Source of the DNA: an uncultured cyanobacterium
Lineage (GTDB): Bacteria; Cyanobacteriota; Cyanobacteriia; Cyanobacteriales; FACHB-T130
NCBI GenBank assembly: GCA_936920195.1
Contig: CAKZHE010000060.1
Location: forward strand, 1-56,235
DNA length: 56,235 nucleotides
Direction: 5' to 3'
The notes beneath the pieces were generated by a model, which saw only the letters and a list, made by a program, of their open reading frames with translations, had not been told where the DNA came from and did no database searches. Shown piece after piece: positions 50,302 to 56,235 of the stretch. The position numbers were made by a program, and so were the translations under genes. Position 1 is the first letter of the stretch, and every line of letters begins with the position of its first letter.

Positions 50302-50808
50302 ATGAATCTAGCCTTGCAGTACCCCATTTTTGGCGCAGAGATTCAATGTCCCCACTGCCGCCAGACGATTCCGGCTCTGACTCTCACAGATACCTATCTA
50401 TGTCCGCGTCATGGCGCTTTTGAGGCCGACCCAAAAACTGGCGAACTGCTCCACCTGCAATCAGGCCGTCATTGGCGGTTGTGGGACAATGAATGGTATC
50501 GGCAACACACTCACCCCGATGGGATTCGGTTTGAGATTCACGAAGCCCTAGATCGTCTTTATACCCAGGGTTTTCGAGCCACAAAAGTGATTATTGCCCG
50601 TCGCTATCAGGAATTAATTAGTTCCTATTTAGAGCGCAGTACCCCTTGGAAAGGTCAGCCAGAATCGCCTAAACCTCGATTATACGGGTTGCCAGTCGAA
50701 TTCAGTCCCGATTCCCAAGCAGAACCTTGTTGGGAAGTCATTAATTTTGACTTAGAAAAAGAGCCGGGAGTACCAGTCAGATATCCCTATTTTCGATTGT
50801 TTGAATAG
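50302..50808 (+). CDS. TIGR02652-type cyanobacterial protein
   Basis: A 168-residue protein of the TIGR02652-type family found in cyanobacteria. It starts YPIFGAEIQCPHCRQTIPAL and YLCPRHGAFEADP, where the CPHC and CPRH pairs could bind a metal. HWRLWDNEWYRQHTHPDGIRFEIHEALDRLY is strongly conserved-looking, and EVINFDLEKEPGVPVRYPYF closes the fold. Function unknown. ATG 50302 gives a start just before the Cys motif. It is followed after 124 bases by the diacylglycerol kinase gene, with a repeat between. Confidence 0.82.
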   Translation: MNLALQYPIFGAEIQCPHCRQTIPALTLTDTYLCPRHGAFEADPKTGELLHLQSGRHWRLWDNEWYRQHTHPDGIRFEIHEALDRLYTQGFRATKVIIARRYQELISSYLERSTPWKGQPESPKPRLYGLPVEFSPDSQAEPCWEVINFDLEKEPGVPVRYPYFRLFE

Positions 50809-50846
50809 CTCATATTATGTCTGGCTGATTAACCTTAATATCTGGG

Positions 50847-50904
50847 TAGGGGCGGGTTTATTCAGATCTCAGTTGTCAAGATACTGCTAAACCTGCCCCT
50901 ACTA
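50847..50904. repeat. Palindromic repeat (GTAGGGGCGGGTTT family)
   Basis: Arms GGTAGGGGCGGGTTTATTCAG and complement-like CTAAACCTGCCCCTAC. A shorter relative of the repeats at 830-893 and 5815-5880, placed between two plus-strand genes. Confidence 0.65.
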
Positions 50905-50932
50905 AATCTATGCTAACCAAACGATAAATTTT

Positions 50933-51307
50933 ATGTTTCACAAGTTTCGCACTTCCGGTTATCATCCAATCCGGAAAATCAAAGTTGTTTTATCGGGTCT
51001 TTACTTGGCTATTGCCTCTGATTTTAGTGTTGCTTACAAGGTAGCTTTGTCAATCCCTTTGATTGTGATTTCTTTGATTTTAAATAAATGGGTGGATTTC
51101 AATTTGATTTTAATCGCCACCGGATTAATTTTAATGGCTGAATTATTTAATAGTGCTATTGAAATTCTATGTGATTTTGTCGAATCCCATCAAGATGAGC
51201 GCATCGGGGCAATTAAAGACATTTCAGCAGCAGCGGTTGGGGTCAGCATTCTAGTTTGGACTGTGACTATCATCCTGGAAATCAGTCATCTCTGGATTTT
51301 ACTTTAA
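50933..51307 (+). CDS. dgkA: Diacylglycerol kinase (DgkA family)
   Basis: A 124-residue membrane enzyme of normal DgkA size with three hydrophobic helices. The catalytic region AELFNSAIEILCDFVESH (about residues 76-93), followed by ERIGAIKDISAAAVGVSI, contains the conserved Glu, Asn and Lys/Asp positions. Members phosphorylate diacylglycerol or undecaprenol using ATP in the cytoplasmic membrane. The sequence opens with a short soluble segment (FRTSGYHPIRKIKVVLSG). The TAA is directly followed by a MITE-like element. Confidence 0.9.
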   Translation: MFHKFRTSGYHPIRKIKVVLSGLYLAIASDFSVAYKVALSIPLIVISLILNKWVDFNLILIATGLILMAELFNSAIEILCDFVESHQDERIGAIKDISAAAVGVSILVWTVTIILEISHLWILL

Positions 51308-51459
51308 CAGGACTTACACAGTTGCTCTGTATATAGCGCGTCTCAATGAGTTGTGCAATTCCGTAGGGGCAATCCCCCCGTGGTTGCCCCGATGTGTAGG
51401 GGTAGGCACGGGGGCGCTACCCCTACAGATTTACTAATAGAGGTGTTGCCTAAGTCCTA
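51308..51459. mobile_element. Nested MITE: CAGGACTTACGCA element interrupted by a TATAGCGCG element
   Basis: The outer ends CAGGACTTACACAGTTGC (51308 onwards) and TAGAGGTGTTGCCTAAGTCCT match the family at 26931-27036. The middle, from 51332, is the TATAGCGCGTCTCAAT element in the form seen at 45062, but its right end (ATTCAGACGCGCTATA) is missing after CAGATTTAC. Outer flanks may share TTAA. It fills the gap between the stops of dgkA and the CHAT-FHA gene. Confidence 0.8.
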
Positions 51460-51460
51460 T

Positions 51461-53137
51461 TTAATTTTGATTTTGAATGGTAAATTCCCAAATTTGACCT
51501 TCCGGACTGCCAAACTTTAGCTGACAGCCCGATTGGAGCATAATCTCTTGATGGTGGACTTTTTGCCAATCGCGATCGCCCTGATTTAAAATGAAAGTTC
51601 CAAACCGGGAAAAATCTCGCAAAAAGTAAGTCGAACGAGTCCCACTTTTCTCATTTAAAGAATCGCGGCGACTAATTTCCGCGTGTTTTTGCGATACCCA
51701 AGGCTCGCTAATAATGGCATCATTTCCCTGTTGGCGACCAACTCGCATTAAACCGCCTTGCAGTTGCCACTCTTTCACATTAATCCTACTGGTAGAACGG
51801 AGAAAAACTGCCGTTGAACGTTCTGCCAACACATTTGGGGGCAATCCCGGCAGTTCAGTAATACCTTCCCCCATCGGAGGAGTTAGTTCCCCCTCAAACT
51901 CCGGGTGCATATACAGCACTGGCAAAGTCCAAGCAGGCTGATTAAATTTATACAGCGTTAACAAATGTTGTCGCGCCACTGTCACCGCTTGGTCAATTGG
52001 CAACCGTTCTCGTAAAGCTTGGGCAAAGGCTTGAATAAAACTTAGTGCCTCTGCATCGGCAATGGAATCGCGCATTCCCAACACCGCAGGTACGCCATGA
52101 TGAATTAACACCTCTGCCAAACTACTGCGAGCTAAAGAAAGAGTAGTTTCACCGTTGGGAGTTGGTTGATTTTCCTGGTCTGGTTGCGCTCCCCAACAGG
52201 TATTAAACACTGCCAATTTGACTCGACAGCGAACTAACACTTGGGCTAATTCTGTGCCACTTAAGGCAGCATTGGGACAGAGAAATAGCAAGCCGCCGTC
52301 GGGTGCGGGAATGGCATGACCAGCATAGAATAAAACGTTATATTTCTCGGTTTCCAACTTGGCAATCAATTCGGCGGGAGTTGGTTGAATTAATGTGTCT
52401 ACCCAACTTTTGACTGCCAATTCCGTTTCTTGGGAACCTTCTACATAGGGCGAACGATTGTCTTGCAGGATTTTGACTAAGGCGGCAGCTTCTTGTTCTA
52501 ACTGCAATTCCGGAGTTTGTTCGCTTTCCGCACTCTGTCCTAAAACTAAGAGAATATTTAAAACGCGATCGTAATTTTGGGGCGGTAGGGGGTCAACATC
52601 AATAGTAGTCCGACTAAATAGAATTTGTTGATTGAGGGAAATAGCTTGTTTGCCAGCTTGCGGCTGCATAATTTCCCAAGGCAGGGCAATTAAATTGGGG
52701 TCACGAATTTCTAGCCGCAGCCGCAGGGGTTTATTTTGCCCAATGGCAATCCCTTGACTTTGGGCGAGACTGCCCTGAATTGGTCCATTAAATAACCACT
52801 GCCAGAGTTGAATGCCCAAATGTTGCATCAAACGGCTGGTGTAGTTAGCATTGACGGGAGTAGAGGATGATGGGGGTAACTGCCAATTTTTGACCGTGGC
52901 ATGGTGAATTAAAGGCACGTGGGGCAAGCCGCGCAAAGAGAAGGCTTCTTGCCAAGCCAGCCAAGTCTGGGTCAAATTTTCTGGCCAAAAGCAGTTGTGG
53001 AGAACGTAACCGCCGGGATAAGGAGCTTTTAGAACCCAAATGGCAAAATGTTCTCCCTGTTGCGGTAAGTCTGGCGATCGCCCATAATTGAGGCGATCGA
53101 CAGCTAAACTAATACAGGGATTCTCAAACTGAGGCAT
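51461..53137 (-). CDS. CHAT protease-like protein with C-terminal FHA domain
   Basis: A 558-residue soluble protein. After an N-terminal region of about 190 residues comes a CHAT (caspase-like) domain at about 190-420. Catalytic His274 in LFYAGHAIP and Cys314 in AVFNTCWGAQ are both present, and GVPAVLGMRDSI is a typical later strand. The FHA domain (about 463-555) has the phosphothreonine-binding positions G467-R468, S482, H485 and G513-T514. CHAT proteases cut partner proteins, and FHA domains dock on phosphothreonine, so proteolysis may be directed by phosphorylation. The neighbouring PP2C gene (61-base gap, same strand) would reverse that phosphorylation. Confidence 0.92.
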   Translation of the reverse strand: MPQFENPCISLAVDRLNYGRSPDLPQQGEHFAIWVLKAPYPGGYVLHNCFWPENLTQTWLAWQEAFSLRGLPHVPLIHHATVKNWQLPPSSSTPVNANYTSRLMQHLGIQLWQWLFNGPIQGSLAQSQGIAIGQNKPLRLRLEIRDPNLIALPWEIMQPQAGKQAISLNQQILFSRTTIDVDPLPPQNYDRVLNILLVLGQSAESEQTPELQLEQEAAALVKILQDNRSPYVEGSQETELAVKSWVDTLIQPTPAELIAKLETEKYNVLFYAGHAIPAPDGGLLFLCPNAALSGTELAQVLVRCRVKLAVFNTCWGAQPDQENQPTPNGETTLSLARSSLAEVLIHHGVPAVLGMRDSIADAEALSFIQAFAQALRERLPIDQAVTVARQHLLTLYKFNQPAWTLPVLYMHPEFEGELTPPMGEGITELPGLPPNVLAERSTAVFLRSTSRINVKEWQLQGGLMRVGRQQGNDAIISEPWVSQKHAEISRRDSLNEKSGTRSTYFLRDFSRFGTFILNQGDRDWQKVHHQEIMLQSGCQLKFGSPEGQIWEFTIQNQN

Positions 53138-53198
53138 GAAGGGTTTTTACTGGCAATCAAAGCAGTTTTTACCAGTCTACCGACTCTTGCGACCTAAA

Positions 53199-55466
53199 TT
53201 AAGTAGGTGCTTGGCATTTCTCTAGAGGAGCATTTGCCGAGGGCGGTGTTTTATCAATCACCTTTGCTAGTTCAGTTTTACGAATGTACACTTTGTCTCC
53301 GGCTCGGACTAAACTTTGTTTTGGGGCAGTGGGCGATCGCCCTTGACCTGTAGCATTAGTTTTGGTATTATCATTAGCTGGTTCCCCAAGATTGGGAATC
53401 GAGCAAACTTGCAACTGCAACCAACTATTTGAACTTTCAGACAAGGGCAAAACTTGTAAAATACTTTGTCCTGGGATGAGCAAATTTGGGGGCTGGTTGG
53501 TTCGCTTCCAGGCTTGGATGGGACTGTTAATTTTGAGGCGCGTACCAGGAATCATTGATGGAGTTGCAGGGGCGCTGGGAACCGGGCTAGGAAGGTTCTC
53601 CGACGGCTTTTCTAATAGCTCTTGGATTCTAGGAATTAAGGCATAAGCTAGCCCCACAGACACGCCGAGGGCAATCAAGACTGAAATGAACCATATTGGC
53701 CTAGAACTAGAACTAACTGGAGGGCGCAATAGGGGTAAAGTTTTCATCTGGGAACCCACCATTGATGGCTCTGGTTCTGGCCTAGCTGGGGGTTGGATGG
53801 CTGCCATTTCTGCTGGAGACATGGCAATGGTTGGTATGGGTGTTGAGGGCTGTAACTGGCAATGGACTAAGGCCACCGTGACATTATCATGTCCATTCTG
53901 TTGATTGCCAATTTCAACTAACCGATCGCCAGCTGTCGCTAAATCAACTTTACCTTCTAGGACAGGCAGGAGTTCCGATTCCCAATACTGTTCTACGCGA
54001 TCGCGATCGCTCAACCCATCGGAGCAAAGTAGAAAAATACACTCTTCATCCACAATAAACCGCTGGACGGTGGGATGCAACAGGGCAGAAGAACCCATCC
54101 CCAAAGCCTGAACCAAAGATCCCGAAGCTGGCTGTTGAATGGCATCTCGATAGAGCGCATATCCCAAGCGCACTTCCCTAGAAGCAATATCATCATCCAG
54201 AGTAACTTGATGGCAGCCAGTTCGCGTTATCCGATATACTCGACTATCGCCGATATGGGTGATATAAAGTTCATGGGCGCGGGCGATCGCCATTACCAAC
54301 GTAGTCCCCATCCGCTGACGATCTTGGCGCTTTTCGGTATCATTCTGCTGGCTAATTGTTTCATTCGCTTGACTAGCAAAAGTTTCTAATTGTAAAAGCA
54401 GATCTCCCGAATTCTCCTGGGAAAAACCATTGGGCAACAACTGAACTTGCTTTTGAATCACCTCAATCGCCATCCGCGAAGCCACATCGCCGCCTTCATG
54501 CCCCCCAATCCCGTCGCAAACCATCGCTAGGGGGAGGAAGTCAGGAGAGGGCGCATCAGCTGTAATTGGGTGTTTGTGCCAGACACTCTCCGCCATTGCC
54601 CACTGCTCTTTGCTGGGACTGGTAGGATAACAGGAATCTTCATTCCGTCGCCGAATTGGGCCAGTATCGCTGCGGGTAAAAATTTGGATTTGACTGGCAA
54701 CGGAGCGCCCCACTTCCGCAATGGCTTGGTCTAAAATTGCCCCTAGATGTTCTGATGTCCGAATTTGACCAGCAATAATTTGTTGACATAGTTGCTGGAA
54801 AAAATTCCCAATGGCTGAATGCGCCCCAGGTAGCCAAGTTAACCACAATTGGCCTAAATCTTTCAGATTAGAAATATTTTGGCGCTGGGGCAGCAATTGT
54901 AACAACCTGACTAGAGAGCCTTCTACCCTCAGCAATTCGGGTTTCAGCAAGCTGGCAACCACCCCTTCGTTACTTAATGGTTGCCATAGCTGGGCGATTT
55001 GTAATAACCAGTCCAGTTGCTGCAAAGCCGAGGTATTTTGCCAACAACTGGTGAGTTCTGGCATTAATCCCGCCGCCAACTTGCCCCGGCTGTAAACGGG
55101 TACTTGTTCCAGCAACCAAACTTCTGAATGGGGATTGTCTTCCGGTGGCAGGAGCAAGCCATAGGCTTGAGGAATGTGTAACTGGTAGGGAGAAAGTTTA
55201 AGATAGGGAGCGATCGCTGCTGGAATTTCTTCCGGCATCGAGGGCAGTTCCGCTGGTTTGGTATCCAGTAAAATCCGTTGTTGGTAGAGTAAATAGCGAT
55301 CGCCAATGAGTTCTCCAACTTTATAGCTATTCATCCCCTCCCCTAAAGCTCGCAAATAAATTCTCAGCAACGGCGTGCCGCATTGTTCGCAGACAGCTTG
55401 CTGGGGATGATTGGGGGAATTACATTGACGATCGGGGCAGTACAGCATTACCGCAGGATTTGGCAT
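53199..55466 (-). CDS. Zinc-ribbon/pseudokinase-like/PP2C protein phosphatase with membrane segment
   Basis: A 755-residue fusion. A zinc ribbon with C10, C15, C26 and C29 opens the protein. Residues about 50-240 look like a degenerate kinase (IGDRYLLYQQRILL, then WLLQIAQLWQPLSNEG, LLKPELLRVEG) without HRD or DFG. A PP2C domain covers about 255-540: D277 in RRRNED, D318-G319 in VCDGIGGHEGGD, THIGDSRVYR, LLCSDGLSD and GHDNVTVALV supply the metal-binding Asp residues. One membrane helix is at about 593-613. The C-terminal 110 residues are an SH3-like strand-rich part. It is nine bases after the small membrane gene on the same strand. It probably dephosphorylates Ser/Thr targets read by the FHA domain. 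Confidence 0.88.
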   Translation of the reverse strand: MPNPAVMLYCPDRQCNSPNHPQQAVCEQCGTPLLRIYLRALGEGMNSYKVGELIGDRYLLYQQRILLDTKPAELPSMPEEIPAAIAPYLKLSPYQLHIPQAYGLLLPPEDNPHSEVWLLEQVPVYSRGKLAAGLMPELTSCWQNTSALQQLDWLLQIAQLWQPLSNEGVVASLLKPELLRVEGSLVRLLQLLPQRQNISNLKDLGQLWLTWLPGAHSAIGNFFQQLCQQIIAGQIRTSEHLGAILDQAIAEVGRSVASQIQIFTRSDTGPIRRRNEDSCYPTSPSKEQWAMAESVWHKHPITADAPSPDFLPLAMVCDGIGGHEGGDVASRMAIEVIQKQVQLLPNGFSQENSGDLLLQLETFASQANETISQQNDTEKRQDRQRMGTTLVMAIARAHELYITHIGDSRVYRITRTGCHQVTLDDDIASREVRLGYALYRDAIQQPASGSLVQALGMGSSALLHPTVQRFIVDEECIFLLCSDGLSDRDRVEQYWESELLPVLEGKVDLATAGDRLVEIGNQQNGHDNVTVALVHCQLQPSTPIPTIAMSPAEMAAIQPPARPEPEPSMVGSQMKTLPLLRPPVSSSSRPIWFISVLIALGVSVGLAYALIPRIQELLEKPSENLPSPVPSAPATPSMIPGTRLKINSPIQAWKRTNQPPNLLIPGQSILQVLPLSESSNSWLQLQVCSIPNLGEPANDNTKTNATGQGRSPTAPKQSLVRAGDKVYIRKTELAKVIDKTPPSANAPLEKCQAPT

Positions 55467-55475
55467 GGGGATTCT

Positions 55476-55766
55476 TTAATCCATTTTAGACTGTGGCTGT
55501 TGGCTTTGTTCGTTTAGGTAACGGGCTACTAGCTGAGGCCAAATTAATATAAAATAACCCATCCAAATCAGGATGGGGATTGCCACTAGCACTACTACCC
55601 AAATAGTTTTGGTCAGCAGCCAACTACTGCCAATCAGCAAAATTCCGGTCAAAACTATCGACCAAGGTTGACACCACCAGGGTTTGTAAGTCCAAGGATT
55701 AAAGGAGTTGGGGGTAGACAAGGGAGGAAAAGGCAGGTAGCTGCCTGAAGAATTGTTGAAAATCAA
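55476..55766 (-). CDS. Small two-helix membrane protein
   Basis: A 96-residue protein. A polar N-terminus with several Trp and Pro (TYKPWWCQPW) is followed by two adjacent membrane helices (about 34-50 and 54-74) and a polar tail (ARYLNEQSQQPQSKMD). No family recognised. Its stop lies nine bases before the PP2C gene start, so it leads that operon and may anchor or complete the complex. Confidence 0.75.
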   Translation of the reverse strand: MIFNNSSGSYLPFPPLSTPNSFNPWTYKPWWCQPWSIVLTGILLIGSSWLLTKTIWVVVLVAIPILIWMGYFILIWPQLVARYLNEQSQQPQSKMD

Positions 55767-55847
55767 ATTTAGACTGCCAATGTTAAGCTTGGTGCAATAT
55801 AGGCGCGTCGCTAGAACGATATTTTGTGCTGCTGCCAGGTGATTGCT

Positions 55848-56162
55848 ATGTCCAAACCAGATTTTGATGACTCTGAGGAGCCTACATTTACAGATTTAGA
55901 CTCGCCTAGTAAAGAAGAAATTAAAAATTTACTTGCCAAAATTGAGCATTCCCACCACTTGCGCTACAAATTGATGAACCTTGAGGCTTGGTCTTTGGCA
56001 GAAACAATGGATCATTTCATTCCTGGGTTTTGGAGTCGCTTTCTCGAAAATCGCCGCATAGCTTTGAAGCAATTTTTGGAACAAAAGCGCAAATCTGATG
56101 CTTTTGCCAATTCTCAGTCCATGCCTGAGATCGATGAACAGGGAACAGGGAATAGGGAATAG
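55848..56162 (+). CDS. Small hypothetical protein with repeat-derived C-terminus
   Basis: A 104-residue soluble protein starting MSKPDFDDSEEP (ATG 55848; eight further codons upstream are in frame but lack a good start context). It has an acidic N-terminus and a helical centre (LLAKIEHSHHLRYKLMNLEAWSLAETMDHFIPGFWSRFLENRRIA). The last residues (EQGTGNRE) and the stop are encoded by the heptamer array, so the native C-terminus may have been replaced. Divergent from the small membrane gene. Function unknown; possibly a conserved cyanobacterial family. Confidence 0.7.
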   Translation: MSKPDFDDSEEPTFTDLDSPSKEEIKNLLAKIEHSHHLRYKLMNLEAWSLAETMDHFIPGFWSRFLENRRIALKQFLEQKRKSDAFANSQSMPEIDEQGTGNRE

Positions 56163-56235
56163 GGAATAGGGAATAGGGAAGAGGGAACAGGGAAGAGGGA
56201 ACAGGGAACAGGGAATAGGTAAGAGGGAACTGGGT
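56138..56235. repeat. Heptameric tandem repeat array (GGGAACA/GGGAATA units)
   Basis: Over ten units of seven bases, mostly AGGGAAT and AGGGAAC variants, run to the window end. The array is the reverse complement of that at 1-38. It enters the end of the small gene at 55848-56162 and supplies its stop codon. Confidence 0.9.

Noticed and set aside
1..56235. tRNA, rRNA, riboswitches, complete insertion sequences, prophage genes
   Set aside because: I looked for the usual landmarks by reading and found none I could support. A covariance-model scan would be decisive, and I could not run one.

Overview
The window looks like chromosomal DNA of a cyanobacterium, most likely a filamentous, repeat-rich one. 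The evidence is dense HIP1 sites (GCGATCGC) on both strands, cyanobacterial families (Ycf20/DUF565, ferredoxin-thioredoxin reductase catalytic subunit, KGK domain, TIGR02652-type protein, Uma2 nucleases, NCS1 permease with a Cys-rich tail), heptameric tandem repeats and many small palindromic or MITE-like elements. No rRNA, tRNA, CRISPR array or complete transposase gene was seen.

Layout. 1-5.8 kb: ycf20, an Asp/Asn beta-hydroxylase-like dioxygenase, a GT39-type glycosyltransferase, a single-pass Q/N/P-rich protein and an EamA permease. 5.9-10.7 kb: an ATP-grasp ligase, then on the minus strand lptF/G-like, lptB and lptA-like genes (LPS export), a DUF309 gene and ftrC. 11-15 kb: a Uma2 nuclease and a 954-residue NACHT-type NTPase ending in 30 uninterrupted pentapeptide repeats. 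15-21 kb: DUF58 protein and NCS1 permease (ATGA overlap), divergent from a large sensor histidine kinase. 21-26.3 kb: small cyanobacterial genes (one KGK), a second Uma2 between short direct repeats, and a sigma factor > TPR protein > small secreted protein series. 27-30 kb: response regulator, histidine kinase, duplicated PepSY-type membrane protein and a truncated HD-hydrolase remnant. 30-34 kb: a tandem pair of pentapeptide-repeat genes with a long identical tract. 34-37.3 kb: GHMP sugar kinase, sugar-1-phosphate uridylyltransferase and AbiEii-like nucleotidyltransferase. 37.5-39.6 kb: OmpR-type regulator, 2Fe-2S ferredoxin and ArsS-like radical SAM enzyme. 39.6-44.9 kb: four minus-strand genes for exported or membrane proteins, including two TPR-trypsin protease paralogues.

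The most system-like region is 45.2-55.8 kb. It encodes a giant tubulin/FtsZ-like GTPase with a zinc ribbon, a membrane-anchored vWA protein, a CHAT protease fused to an FHA domain, a zinc-ribbon/pseudokinase-like/PP2C phosphatase with a membrane segment, and a small two-helix membrane protein. Ordinary genes (gamma carbonic anhydrase-like, TIGR02652-like, diacylglycerol kinase) sit in the middle. The domain mix suggests a membrane-associated module controlled by reversible phosphorylation, with a filament-forming GTPase and a possible protease output. Its function is not known to me.

A second theme is the miniature elements. Several families with terminal inverted repeats sit directly against stop codons, are nested in one another, or split likely operons. 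One family has clear 8-bp target duplications. Heptameric repeats lie at both window ends and enter the 3' ends of two coding regions.
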